Source: Oscillospiraceae bacterium
GTDB taxonomy: Bacteria; Bacillota; Clostridia; Oscillospirales; Oscillospiraceae
DNA: 54,263 nucleotides
Direction of reading: 5' to 3'
Assembly (NCBI GenBank): GCA_015067585.1
Contig: SVMC01000009.1
Span: 1 to 54,263 of the forward strand
The notes under the pieces: model-generated
What the model saw: the letters and a program-made list of their open reading frames with translations, nothing else
Databases searched by the model: none
Told to the model about the DNA's origin: nothing
Translations under genes and position numbers: made by a program
In this document: positions 1 through 8,170 of the stretch, piece by piece
Layout of the letters: the number at the start of each line of letters is the position of its first letter
Position numbering within the stretch: position 1 is the stretch's first letter

Positions 1-431
1 TGGACAATGGCAAAGGTCAAATAAGCGGCCACTAAAACAGCCGGTATTGTGATGTGGAGTCCCTGTTTCGTCGCTGTATGTGCAATGAGGCCGGGTGTAA
101 TCACGCCAATGCCATGAAATGCCAATGTAGCAAAGGGGAGGATCGGAACAAAGAAATCCGCAATGAGTTTGAAAACCAAAGAAACCAGAATACATGCAAC
201 GAATTTGCGCTTACCAAAAAGCAGGATGAATCTCGGCAAAACGAATTCGACGATCAAAAAAGTCAGCAGGGCGATCAGAATCACCAAACCAACAGAAATC
301 AAATCATCACAAACCATTGCAAGATAACCGGCAACCACAACACCGCCACTGCTTACGCCAATGAACTCTTCAATGGCAAGGCTCAGCAGCAGACCTACAA
401 GAAGCGCAAGATAAAATTCTGTGATATTCAT
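1..431 (-). CDS. pgsC: Poly-gamma-glutamate biosynthesis protein PgsC (CapC), 3' end missing
   Basis: Membrane subunit of the poly-gamma-glutamate synthase complex, which works with PgsB to polymerise glutamate and pass the polymer to the surface. Reading the minus strand from the ATG at 431 gives 143 codons without a stop, starting MNITEFYLALLVGLLLSLAI; family members are about 149 aa, so only a few codons lie beyond the left edge. The sequence is almost entirely hydrophobic with several membrane segments and the conserved early EEFIGVSSGGVVVAGYLA stretch. Its ATG overlaps the pgsB stop codon (ATGA), so the two are translationally coupled. Identification rests on recognition of the family and on the pgsB neighbour; pgsA would be expected just outside the window. 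Confidence 0.9.
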   Translation of the reverse strand, partial: MNITEFYLALLVGLLLSLAIEEFIGVSSGGVVVAGYLAMVCDDLISVGLVILIALLTFLIVEFVLPRFILLFGKRKFVACILVSLVFKLIADFFVPILPFATLAFHGIGVITPGLIAHTATKQGLHITIPAVLVAAYLTFAIV

Positions 432-1765
432 ACGGATGTTTCCTCCAGAGGTTTCCCATCTTTATTCTCTAATTCAGCTCCGCCCGGATTTAAAATCCCA
501 GCCTTTTGCCGAGCGGCCTGTCTTCTGCTTTCATCGGCCTCAGTCAACTCTTTCGATTTGCTGCGGGAAATGACTTTTTTGGGCGAAATCGCACGAACAG
601 CCTTCAATAGTTCTTCCCCCGCTCCATGAATATTGCCAATGCAAAACAGAATATGTCCATCCATCATCGGCGTAAGCTCGTTGATGATCTGCCGGACCGA
701 TTTGTTGCTCAGATTCTTATACACACTTGCGTTTGGAATTTTGCCCTTGAGATACGCCCGCTCAATCGGCTCCACTTTATCACCGATTACAACCAGTTGG
801 ATATCCCCCATCATAGGAAGGCAGTCATGGGCGAATTGATATGTTCTGTCCACACGGTCAGATCTGCAGTTCATGACAACAATGGGCTTCTCCATCGGAA
901 GGTGTTCCTCCGCCAGACAATCCCAAATTTCCAATGTAGACGCAGGCTCATTTGCCGCAAACGCATTGATCAGCCAACTCCTGATGTTTTTGCTCACGAT
1001 CGGTTCAATCCGCAGGGCACCGGGGTCGGGATTTGCTTTCAACATACCACGGTATGCTGTTTCATCGTCAATTCCAAGAGCACGGGCAACATTTAATGCC
1101 ATGATGCAGTTGTTTTCAAAAATCTTATAGGAAAAACGATCCAGATAGCCATCCGGCAGAATTCCCTGCTTCGCGACAATCAGTTTTGTATTGCGTTCCT
1201 TTGCAATCTCCTGAAAGAACGGCGTATATTCACAGTCCGGGACAACCGCTGTCCCGTGATAGGGGATCGTGTCGCCAAAGGCCCAGGCAAGCTGATCCAG
1301 AGTCGGACCCATCTCTTCAAGATGATCTTCCAGAACATTGACGATGACAACAATTCCGCCCTTCAGGATCTCATGCTGATACACATTCTGATACGCAGGG
1401 CGAACCGCCATACACTCGCAAACCAAGGAGTCCGCTCCGGCTTTCACAGCCTTGTTGATCACTCGAATCTGTTCTCCGATGCTGATACCACGGGGTCTGC
1501 GGACGATCTCTTCTTCCTCTTCTTTGTTCCAATAAATCATTCTGGCAGCAGTACCCGTCGTCTTTCCAACAACATGATAGCCTGCCTCTTTCAGTATGGC
1601 AGTAATCAGCCGCGTAATTGTGGACTTTCCTCGAATGCCATTTACATTGATGCGAACGGTCAGCTTCTTCAAATTCTTTTCGTTTCGTCTTTTTTCGAGT
1701 GCAAAAGCAAAAAAAGCAATCGTACATCCTATAAATACAATCGCATAGAATAACCAATTTCCCAT
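428..1765 (-). CDS. pgsB: Poly-gamma-glutamate synthase PgsB (CapB)
   Basis: ATP-dependent amide ligase that polymerises glutamate through gamma-carboxyl links, a Mur-ligase relative. The 445-aa product has an N-terminal membrane anchor (about residues 4-23), then a P-loop GIRGKST at 43-49 and the Mur-ligase central domain, with the segments VNVLEDHLEEMGPT and NPDPGALRIEPI characteristic of PgsB. It is longer than the Bacillus protein (about 390 aa), mainly in a charged C-terminal tail. The ATG at 1765 is preceded by GGAG about 10 nt upstream. It has its own promoter at 1819-1847 and is followed directly by pgsC. Capsular or released poly-gamma-glutamate is the expected product. Confidence 0.93.
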   Translation of the reverse strand: MGNWLFYAIVFIGCTIAFFAFALEKRRNEKNLKKLTVRINVNGIRGKSTITRLITAILKEAGYHVVGKTTGTAARMIYWNKEEEEEIVRRPRGISIGEQIRVINKAVKAGADSLVCECMAVRPAYQNVYQHEILKGGIVVIVNVLEDHLEEMGPTLDQLAWAFGDTIPYHGTAVVPDCEYTPFFQEIAKERNTKLIVAKQGILPDGYLDRFSYKIFENNCIMALNVARALGIDDETAYRGMLKANPDPGALRIEPIVSKNIRSWLINAFAANEPASTLEIWDCLAEEHLPMEKPIVVMNCRSDRVDRTYQFAHDCLPMMGDIQLVVIGDKVEPIERAYLKGKIPNASVYKNLSNKSVRQIINELTPMMDGHILFCIGNIHGAGEELLKAVRAISPKKVISRSKSKELTEADESRRQAARQKAGILNPGGAELENKDGKPLEETSV

Positions 1766-1808
1766 TTCTGTCTATCTCCAATTATTCATTGAGCTTTCAG
1801 TGAGCAAC

Positions 1809-1823
1809 ACTATACTCTATAGT
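1809..1823. promoter_or_regulatory. Dyad overlapping the pgsB promoter (possible operator)
   Basis: Perfect inverted repeat ACTATA-N3-TATAGT that overlaps the -10 element of the pgsB promoter. It lies inside a wider repeat, CAACACTA (1805-1812) and TAGTGTTG (1836-1843). Position and symmetry suggest a repressor site; no regulator is identified. Confidence 0.45.
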
Positions 1824-1847
1824 AATAGAACATTTTAGTGTTGTCAA
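1819..1847 (-). promoter_or_regulatory. Promoter of pgsBC
   Basis: TTGACA (1842-1847), 17-bp spacer, TACTAT (1819-1824), about 55 nt before the pgsB start. Good match to a sigma-A promoter. Confidence 0.75.
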
Positions 1848-2093
1848 GTGTTAAGCCAAAAACAATACTTGGTAAGTACACCGGTATATTTGTTCTATCC
1901 AAAACATTTTATCGTGCTAAAGACATATTGAGATCAGTTATACACGGAATTTGGCAATTTTTTACTTCAAAAAACAAAACCAGCAATGCCGTAGGACTGC
2001 ATTCTCCTGATATAATAAAATTGCTTTATTAAAAATTAACATTGCATCAACCAAATCCGATCCATTTTTCATACTTGTTTTCAGACAGGCCCT
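1848..2093. other. Intergenic stretch without recognised feature
   Basis: AT-rich spacer between the pgsB promoter and the terminator of the symporter gene. No reading frame with a ribosome binding site, no RNA gene and no clear repeat was seen. Confidence 0.6.
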
Positions 2094-2134
2094 AATAAAA
2101 AAGCAGGCGCTGCAAGACCCATTGCAGCGCCTGC
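2094..2134 (-). terminator. Intrinsic terminator of the AGCS symporter gene
   Basis: Perfect 13-bp stem (2103-2115 with 2122-2134), 6-nt loop, followed on the minus strand by TTTTTTATT. Confidence 0.93.
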
Positions 2135-2152
2135 GGTATTTTGTTTTTGGGA

Positions 2153-3565
2153 TTACTTCTTGAGCTTGTGCTCTGCGAAGTGCTCCTTCGTCAGCTTTGC
2201 CACAACGCCGGACAGGGCGAACAGGGCAATGAAGTTGGGGATGGCCATCAGACCGTTGAAGGTGTCGGCCAGATCCCATACCACATCGATGGAGGTGACC
2301 GCGCCAACCACAACGATGACAACGAAGATGACCTGGTAGACCTTGGATGCCTTGATGCCAAACAGGTACTGCACGCAGCGGGTGCCGTACAGTGCCCAGC
2401 CCAGAACGGTGGAGAATGCGAACAGAGCCAGAGCAATGGCAACGAACAGAGCAGCAAACTGGTTGCCGAAGATGGTACCGAAGGCAGATGCGATCAGTTC
2501 GGAGCCGGGCTTTACGCCGAATTCTACGGGAACACCGGAGATGATGATGGTCAGAGCAGTCAGAGTGCAGATCACGATGGTGTCAACAAAGACTTCAAAG
2601 ATGCCGTACAGACCCTGATGAACAGCACTGGGAGTCTCAGCAGCTGCATGGGCAATGGCTGCGGAGCCAAGGCCGGCCTCGTTGGAGAATGCACTTCTTC
2701 TCAGACCCCAAACAACAGCCTGCTGCAGCATAATGCCGCTGCCTGCGCCGAGAACCGCCTGGGGAGTGAAGGCGCCAACAAAGATCTTGCGGAAGGCTTC
2801 GCCCACGCCGTCCAGATTGCCGAAAATAACGATCAGAGTGAAGAGGATGTACAGAATGCTCATGAAGGGGATGAGCTTCTCGGTGACCTTGCCGATGCGC
2901 TTGATGCCGCCGAAGAGCACCAGGAATACAACGATGGCGATCACAATACCTGCAATCAGATTAATGGTGCCGGAAGCAGCTTCAGCAGAAGGTACGAAGG
3001 AAACGATAGCGGTGTTGACAGAGCCAACAATGGAGTTGACCTGAGACATATTGCCGATGCCGAAGGAGGCCAGAATGGCGAAAATGCAGAACAGAGCTGC
3101 CAGCCACTTCCATGCCTTGCCCATGCCCTTGGTGATGTAGTACATGGGGCCGCCGACCCAGTCGCCCTTGGCGTCGCGCTCACGATAGTGAATGGACAGG
3201 GTAACTTCGGAATACTTGATGATCATGCCCAGCAGGGCAGCCAGCCACAGCCAGAAGATGGCGCCGTAGCCGCCCAGTGCGATGGCCTGGCTGGTACCAA
3301 CGATGTTGCCGGTGCCGACGGTAGCGGCAAGGGCCGTGGTGACAGCCTGCAGAGGAGTAACTGCACCTTCGCCGGCTTCGGTCTTCTTGAACATCTTGCC
3401 GACGGTGTTCTTCATGGCATAGCCAAACTTGGTGAACTGCATACCGCGGTTGCGGATGGTGAACCAGAGGCCACCGACGAATACGCAGGGCAGCAGGATG
3501 TACATCCAAGCCACCGTGTTTAATGTACCGGTGAAAAAGTCAATAATCGCGTTAAAAAATCCCAT
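2153..3565 (-). CDS. Alanine/glycine:cation symporter, AGCS family
   Basis: Sodium-coupled importer of glycine and/or alanine in the cytoplasmic membrane. The 470-aa protein matches the AGCS family: the TVGTGNIVGTSQAIALGGYGAIFW segment, the WVGGPMYYI motif near residue 140, the RRSAFSNEAGLGSAAIAHAAA stretch near 290, and about ten to eleven hydrophobic helices. Length is typical of the family. It is a single-gene unit: promoter at 3810-3838, glycine riboswitch at 3699-3797, leader terminator at 3641-3668, own terminator at 2094-2134. The riboswitch makes glycine a likely substrate. Family assignment is secure; exact substrate preference is inferred. Confidence 0.93.
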   Translation of the reverse strand: MGFFNAIIDFFTGTLNTVAWMYILLPCVFVGGLWFTIRNRGMQFTKFGYAMKNTVGKMFKKTEAGEGAVTPLQAVTTALAATVGTGNIVGTSQAIALGGYGAIFWLWLAALLGMIIKYSEVTLSIHYRERDAKGDWVGGPMYYITKGMGKAWKWLAALFCIFAILASFGIGNMSQVNSIVGSVNTAIVSFVPSAEAASGTINLIAGIVIAIVVFLVLFGGIKRIGKVTEKLIPFMSILYILFTLIVIFGNLDGVGEAFRKIFVGAFTPQAVLGAGSGIMLQQAVVWGLRRSAFSNEAGLGSAAIAHAAAETPSAVHQGLYGIFEVFVDTIVICTLTALTIIISGVPVEFGVKPGSELIASAFGTIFGNQFAALFVAIALALFAFSTVLGWALYGTRCVQYLFGIKASKVYQVIFVVIVVVGAVTSIDVVWDLADTFNGLMAIPNFIALFALSGVVAKLTKEHFAEHKLKK

Positions 3566-3640
3566 TTTCTTTGTTCGGGCGTTCCCTCACGCCCACCCTT
3601 TCTTCAGATTAAAACCGCACAAAGCATCCGGCTTTTGCAT

Positions 3641-3668
3641 GAAAAAAAGTCGTAACGCTAAGTTACGG
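3641..3668 (-). terminator. Leader terminator between glycine riboswitch and symporter gene
   Basis: Stem CGTAAC (3651-3656) with GTTACG (3662-3667), extended by AAG/CTT across one mismatch and followed on the minus strand by ACTTTTTTTC. Its place just after the aptamer suggests transcriptional control of the symporter. Confidence 0.8.
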
Positions 3669-3698
3669 CTTCTCTTGAGAAAGAACCAAGCAATTTGT

Positions 3699-3797
3699 CA
3701 TGCTCTGTCCTTTTGCCTGAGAGATAAGCGGGACCGGGTCTTGACCCGCCGTACACCTTCGGCGCTCCTTTTAGGAGACTCTCCAGAGAGCCACATT
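3699..3797 (-). promoter_or_regulatory. Glycine riboswitch (single aptamer)
   Basis: The minus strand shows the conserved glycine aptamer blocks in order: CTCTGGAGAG near 3790, GCGCCGAAGG near 3760, and CTCAGGCAAAAGGACAGAG near 3705-3722. Only one aptamer is present rather than the tandem form. It sits between a strong promoter and a terminator hairpin, in front of a glycine/alanine symporter, so it senses the transported substrate. Whether glycine switches the gene on or off cannot be read from the sequence with certainty; for an importer, off is more plausible. Confidence 0.92.
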
Positions 3798-3809
3798 CAT
3801 GGCATACCC

Positions 3810-3838
3810 AGTATAGCATACAGTTTCTACCATTGCAA
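3810..3838 (-). promoter_or_regulatory. Promoter of the riboswitch-symporter unit
   Basis: TTGCAA (3833-3838), 17-bp spacer, TATACT (3810-3815), transcription starting just before the aptamer. Confidence 0.78.
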
Positions 3839-3860
3839 TCACTTTTTAGAAATATTTGCC

Positions 3861-3893
3861 GCAAAAACCCGCCGAATTACCTTCGGCGGGTTT
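3861..3893 (-). terminator. Intrinsic terminator of htpG
   Basis: 12-bp stem AAACCCGCCGAA (3865-3876) with its complement (3882-3893), 5-nt loop, T-run on the minus strand. It starts 10 nt after the htpG stop codon. Confidence 0.92.
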
Positions 3894-3902
3894 TGACAGA
3901 AT

Positions 3903-5798
3903 TTAAGAGATCATCAGGCTGCAAACCAGTTCGGTGTAGGCTGCGGGATCTTCCAGGGGGATACCCGCCATGATCATGGCCTGATTGTAGAGAAGCTTTG
4001 CGAACTTTTTAGCCTTTTCAGGATCAGTGTCCACGGCATTGCGCATGGCCCGCACTGCCGGGTGCTCAGAATTCAGCTCAAGGATCTTGCCGAATTCCGA
4101 AGGCATTTCGGGATTCATGCGCTGCAGATACCGCTCCATCTCAAAACTCATGCCGGATTCGGAGCGAAGGCTCACAGGATGGCTGCCCAGAACCTCAGAG
4201 AGCTTCACTTCTTTGACCTGACCCTCCAGTGCATTGGAAACATAATCGGTAAAGACCTTGAGAGATTCTGCCTTCTCCTCGGCCTGCTTCTTCTCCTCTT
4301 CACTCTGCAGGCCAAGCTCATCCGTCAGCACATTGCAAAGGGCCTTTTCTTCATAGCGGTCAATGGCCCGGGCCACAAACTCGTCCACCTCGTCGGTGAG
4401 GTAGAGCACATCATAACCCTTCTCCTGCAGCATTTCCACCTGAGGCAGGCGGGCAATGCGGCCAAAGGCTTCGCCGGTGGCGAAGTAGATCTTCTCCTGT
4501 CCCTCAGGCATGGTTTCCACATACTCCTTGAGGCTCACAAGCTTTTCCTGCTTGCCGGAATGGAACAGGGCCAGATCCTGCAGGAGATCCTTATTCCTGC
4601 CGTATTCGGAGGCGATGCCGATCTTGAGCTGGCGGCCGAAAGCCATGTAGAAGGACTCATACTTTTCCCGCTCATCCCGCATCAGGCGGGCAAGCTCATT
4701 TTTGATCTTCTTTTCCAGATTTCCGGCGATCAGCCGAAGCTGGCGGTCATGCTGCAGCATTTCGCGGGAAATATTCAGGCTCAGATCCTGAGAGTCCAAC
4801 ACGCCCCGCACAAAGCGGAAGTGATCCGGCAGCAGGTCGGCGCAGTTTTCTTCGATGAGAACGCCGGAGGAATAAAGCTGCAGGCCCTTCTTATAGTCCA
4901 TGGAATAGAAGTCAAAGGGTGCGCGCTGGGGAATGAACAGAAGCGCCTTATAGGTCAGAGCGCCCTCCACACTGGTATGGACGGTGGCAACAGGCTTTTC
5001 AAAGTCGGTGAACTGCTTTTTATAGAACTCGGCGTATTCCTCTTCCGTCACATCCTTCTTGGCTCTCTGCCACAGGGGGACCATGGAATTGAGGGTCTTG
5101 ATCTCCTTCACGGTTTCCCATTCAGGCTTTTCCGCATCCTCGGTCCCTTCCTTCATGCGGCTGGTCTCCATCTCCATGCGGATGGGGTAGCGGATATAAT
5201 CGGAATACTTTCTCACAAGATTCTGGATCTCATACTGCTCGCAGAAGCGGCTGTAGGTTTCCTCGTCGCAGTCCTCCTTGAGCTTCAGCACCACATCGGT
5301 ACCGGCGCACTCTCTTTCACATTCCGTGAGGGTATAGCCGTCAGCGCCGCTGGACTGCCACATCCATGCCTGCTCCTCGCCATACTTTTTGGACACCACG
5401 GTGACATGGTCCGCCACCATGAAGGCGGAGTAGAAGCCGACGCCGAACTGGCCGATGATGTCCACTTCCTCCATCTTTTCCATCTCCTGCTTGAACTGCA
5501 GGCTGCCGGATTTGCAGATGGTGCCGAGGTTCTGCTCCATTTCCTCCCGGTTCATGCCGATGCCGTTGTCGGAAACGGTGAGCACATGATATTTTTTATC
5601 ACAGCGCAGAGTAATTTCAAAATCACTGCGGCTGAGTCCAACCTGATCGTCGGTCAGGCTCCGATAGGCCAGCTTGTCGATGGCATCGGAGGCATTGGAG
5701 ATCAGCTCCCGCAGGAAAATCTCTTTGTGGGTATAAATGGAATTGATCATCAGATCAAGCAGGCGCTGGGATTCCGCCTTGAACTGCATTTTTGCCAT
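3903..5798 (-). CDS. htpG: Molecular chaperone HtpG (Hsp90)
   Basis: Cytosolic ATP-dependent Hsp90 chaperone. The 631-aa product has the GHKL ATPase domain with ELISNASDAIDKL, SDNGIGM and GQFGVGFYSAF, the middle domain with the conserved LYSSGVLIEENCADLLPDHFRFVRGVLDS region and SLNISREMLQ, and the C-terminal dimerisation domain. I chose the ATG at 5798 (MAKMQFKAE): GGAG stands 8 nt upstream, whereas an in-frame GTG at 5807 would have almost no spacing. A sigma-A promoter and a CIRCE operator lie directly upstream, so HrcA control during heat shock is expected. It is a single-gene unit with its own terminator. Confidence 0.97.
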   Translation of the reverse strand: MAKMQFKAESQRLLDLMINSIYTHKEIFLRELISNASDAIDKLAYRSLTDDQVGLSRSDFEITLRCDKKYHVLTVSDNGIGMNREEMEQNLGTICKSGSLQFKQEMEKMEEVDIIGQFGVGFYSAFMVADHVTVVSKKYGEEQAWMWQSSGADGYTLTECERECAGTDVVLKLKEDCDEETYSRFCEQYEIQNLVRKYSDYIRYPIRMEMETSRMKEGTEDAEKPEWETVKEIKTLNSMVPLWQRAKKDVTEEEYAEFYKKQFTDFEKPVATVHTSVEGALTYKALLFIPQRAPFDFYSMDYKKGLQLYSSGVLIEENCADLLPDHFRFVRGVLDSQDLSLNISREMLQHDRQLRLIAGNLEKKIKNELARLMRDEREKYESFYMAFGRQLKIGIASEYGRNKDLLQDLALFHSGKQEKLVSLKEYVETMPEGQEKIYFATGEAFGRIARLPQVEMLQEKGYDVLYLTDEVDEFVARAIDRYEEKALCNVLTDELGLQSEEEKKQAEEKAESLKVFTDYVSNALEGQVKEVKLSEVLGSHPVSLRSESGMSFEMERYLQRMNPEMPSEFGKILELNSEHPAVRAMRNAVDTDPEKAKKFAKLLYNQAMIMAGIPLEDPAAYTELVCSLMIS

Positions 5799-5820
5799 GG
5801 GTCTCACTCCAAATCAAATT

Positions 5821-5847
5821 TTGGCACTCTCTAACTCCGAGTGCTAA
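5821..5847. promoter_or_regulatory. CIRCE operator (HrcA binding site) of htpG
   Basis: TTGGCACTC-N9-GAGTGCTAA, one base off the consensus TTAGCACTC-N9-GAGTGCTAA and with the exact 9-nt spacer. It covers the expected transcription start of htpG, 5 nt downstream of the -10 element. Confidence 0.93.
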
Positions 5848-5851
5848 ACCT

Positions 5852-5879
5852 ATTATATCCCCTTTTTTGAAAAATGCAA
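5852..5879 (-). promoter_or_regulatory. Promoter of htpG
   Basis: TTGCAT (5874-5879), 16-bp spacer, TATAAT (5852-5857), placed so that CIRCE covers the start site. Confidence 0.8.
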
Positions 5880-5899
5880 GTCCTTTTGCACATTTTTCT

Positions 5900-5927
5900 T
5901 TGCAAGGAGGAAAATGTATGGTAAACT
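5900..5927 (+). promoter_or_regulatory. Promoter of the ABC-F gene
   Basis: TTGCAA (5900-5905), 16-bp spacer, TAAACT (5922-5927) with an upstream TGG extension. Divergent from the htpG promoter. Confidence 0.6.
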
Positions 5928-5952
5928 AATAACGATAAGGAGGTAGCGCATT

Positions 5953-7557
5953 ATGATTACTGTTTCCAACCTTGCCATGCAGTACGCAGGCACCGTACTG
6001 TTCCATCAGGTTGACCTGCAGTTTACCGCAGGCAACTGCTACGGCGTCATTGGCGCCAACGGTGCGGGCAAATCCACCTTCCTCAAGATCCTCTCCGGTG
6101 AACTGGACTCCACCAAGGGCTATGTAGCCATCAAGCCGGGTGTGAGAATGTCCGTTCTGAAGCAGGATCAGTTCCAGTACGATGCCTACACGGTCATGGA
6201 CACCGTCATCATGGGCAACCGCCACCTGTATGACATCATGAAGGAAAAGGATGCTCTGTATATGAAGGAAGACTTCACCGACGAGGACGGTCTTCGTGCT
6301 TCTGACTTAGAAGTGGAATTCGCAGAGCTGGGCGGCTGGGAGGCAGAATCCGATGCCAGCCGTATTCTGCAGGGTCTCGGCGTTCCGGTAGAGATGCACG
6401 AAAGCATGATGGCAGATATGGACGGCCGACTGAAGGTGAAGGTGCTGCTGGCACAGGCCCTGTTCGGCAATCCTGACATCATCATGCTGGACGAGCCCAC
6501 CAACAACTTAGACATCGAATCCATCAACTGGCTGGAGGACTTCCTGCTGGATTACGAGGGCACCGTCATCACCGTTTCCCATGACCGCCATTTCCTCAAT
6601 ACCGTCTGCACCCACATTGTGGACATCGACTACGGCAAGATCAAGATGTATGTGGGCAACTATGACTTCTGGTATGAATCCTCCCAGCTGGTGCAGGCCC
6701 TCATGCGCAATAAGAACAAGCGCAACGAGGAAAAGATCGCGGAACTGCAGGCCTTCATCTCCCGCTTCTCCGCCAACAAATCCAAGAGCAAGCAGGCCAC
6801 GGCACGAAGAAAGCTGCTGGACAAGCTCTCCGTGGAGGAGATCCCCTGCTCCACCCGCCGCTATCCCTTCGTGGGCTTCAGCCGTGAGCGGGAAGTGGGC
6901 AAGGATGTGCTGTTTGTAAAGGAAGTTTCCAAGACCATCGACGGTGTCAAGCTGCTGGACAAGGTCAGCTTTATCGCAAACCGCAATGAGAAGATCGCCT
7001 TTGTAGGTGAGAACGAACTGGCCCAGACCACCATGTTCAAGATCCTCATGGGCGAGCTTGAGCCGGATGAAGGCAGCATCAAATGGGGCGTTTCCACCTC
7101 CCAGAGCTACTTCCCCAAGGACAACACGGAATACTTTGAAGACCGGGACGAATCTTTGGTGGATTGGATGCGCCAGTTCTCCGTGAAAAAGGACGATGTG
7201 TACCTGCGTGGCTTCCTGGGCAGAATGCTGTTCTCCGGTGAGGATGTGTTCAAATCTGTCAAGGTGCTCTCCGGTGGTGAGAAGGTGCGCTGTATGCTCT
7301 CCCGGATGATGCTCTCGGGAGCCAACTGCATCCTGCTGGACCAGCCCACCAACCATCTGGACATGGAATCCATTCAGGCGGTGAACAAGGGCATCTGCGC
7401 CTTCCCCGGCAATGTGTTCCTTGCCAGCCATGACCACGAAATGCTCCAGTCCACCGCCGACCGTATCATCGAATTCCTGCCCGACGGCAGCATCTGCGAT
7501 CGTCTGTGCAGCTATGACGACTATCTTGCCTACCGTCAGGAGGAACTGGGCAAATAA
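5953..7557 (+). CDS. ABC-F family ATPase (YkpA/YbiT-like), one degenerate ATP site
   Basis: Cytosolic tandem ABC ATPase of the ABC-F class, which act on ribosomes rather than in transport; no membrane domain is present. The 534-aa protein has NBD1 with P-loop GANGAGKST (34-42), Walker B MLDEPTNNLD (178-187) and switch His in VSHDR, a linker rich in Lys/Arg (about 250-300), and NBD2 (about 315-534). NBD2 has a broken P-loop GENELAQTT (352-360, Gln358 in the Lys place) and Walker B LLDQPTNHLD (461-470, Gln464 for the catalytic Glu), but a canonical LSGGE signature (439-443). NBD1 instead lacks LSGGQ, having DMDGRLKVKVLLAQAL. Start ATG follows AAGGAGG. Which subfamily member it is remains a family-level guess. 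Confidence 0.92.
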   Translation: MITVSNLAMQYAGTVLFHQVDLQFTAGNCYGVIGANGAGKSTFLKILSGELDSTKGYVAIKPGVRMSVLKQDQFQYDAYTVMDTVIMGNRHLYDIMKEKDALYMKEDFTDEDGLRASDLEVEFAELGGWEAESDASRILQGLGVPVEMHESMMADMDGRLKVKVLLAQALFGNPDIIMLDEPTNNLDIESINWLEDFLLDYEGTVITVSHDRHFLNTVCTHIVDIDYGKIKMYVGNYDFWYESSQLVQALMRNKNKRNEEKIAELQAFISRFSANKSKSKQATARRKLLDKLSVEEIPCSTRRYPFVGFSREREVGKDVLFVKEVSKTIDGVKLLDKVSFIANRNEKIAFVGENELAQTTMFKILMGELEPDEGSIKWGVSTSQSYFPKDNTEYFEDRDESLVDWMRQFSVKKDDVYLRGFLGRMLFSGEDVFKSVKVLSGGEKVRCMLSRMMLSGANCILLDQPTNHLDMESIQAVNKGICAFPGNVFLASHDHEMLQSTADRIIEFLPDGSICDRLCSYDDYLAYRQEELGK

Positions 7558-7635
7558 GTTCGCCCCATTTTCTCAAAAACCGTATTCCTGCCCATGATCG
7601 GGCCTATATCATAGAAAAAACAGGAGGAATTTCTT

Positions 7636-8118
7636 ATGAAGCTTTGTCCCAGATGCAACACCCAGCTGGATGATGCGGCCGCGTTCTGCACCAGCTGCGG
7701 TACCCAGTTCATCCCCAACGCCACTGTCCCCCAGCAGCCCTATGTGTACCCGGAAGCTCCCAAATATGTCGATCCTTCCGACCATACCGCGGAATTTGAC
7801 GCACAGGACATCTCTGACAACAAGGTGTTCGCCATTTTGCCTTATCTCATGAGTTTCATCGGCATCATCATCGCCCTGCTGGCCACCCGTGATTCCAAGT
7901 TCACCATGTTCCATATCCGTCAGGCACTGAAGATCGAGGTTTGCAATATTCTCCTGTCCATCATCGCTGTGGTGCTGGCCATTACCATCCTCGTCCCCGT
8001 CGCAGCCGGTGTGTGCGCCGTGATCCTGTTCTTTGTGCGCATCATCTGCTTCTTCCGCGCCTGCTCCGGCAAGGCCATTGATGCTCCCATTGTGGGCAAG
8101 CTCAGCTTCCTCAAGTAA
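7636..8118 (+). CDS. Zinc-ribbon membrane protein (DUF4870-like)
   Basis: 160-aa protein of unknown function. An N-terminal zinc ribbon has the pairs C4/C7 and C18/C21, followed by a Pro/Tyr-rich linker (about 25-55) and three hydrophobic helices (about 67-83, 95-115 and 118-136). The segment KVFAILPYLMSFIGIIIALLA followed by MFHIRQALKIE resembles DUF4870/YtjA-like small membrane proteins. A strong ribosome binding site (AGGAGG) precedes the ATG. It lies 78 nt after the ABC-F gene on the same strand and is probably cotranscribed; a terminator follows at 8134-8166. Confidence 0.8.
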   Translation: MKLCPRCNTQLDDAAAFCTSCGTQFIPNATVPQQPYVYPEAPKYVDPSDHTAEFDAQDISDNKVFAILPYLMSFIGIIIALLATRDSKFTMFHIRQALKIEVCNILLSIIAVVLAITILVPVAAGVCAVILFFVRIICFFRACSGKAIDAPIVGKLSFLK

Positions 8119-8133
8119 TCTCAAAATACATAT

Positions 8134-8166
8134 GGTGCCGGAGAAACCTCCGGCACCGATTTTTTA
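8134..8166 (+). terminator. Terminator after the zinc-ribbon gene
   Basis: 10-bp stem GGTGCCGGAG (8134-8143) with CTCCGGCACC (8148-8157), then GATTTTTTAT. Confidence 0.93.
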
Positions 8167-8170
8167 TCAC

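Noticed and set aside
2141-3523. 460-codon open frame antisense to the AGCS symporter
   Set aside because: Composition (Asn/Gln/Gly/Asp-rich) is the mirror of hydrophobic codons in the real gene.
4062-5834. 590-codon open frame antisense to htpG
   Set aside because: Shadow of a strongly biased real gene; it also runs through the CIRCE element and promoter.
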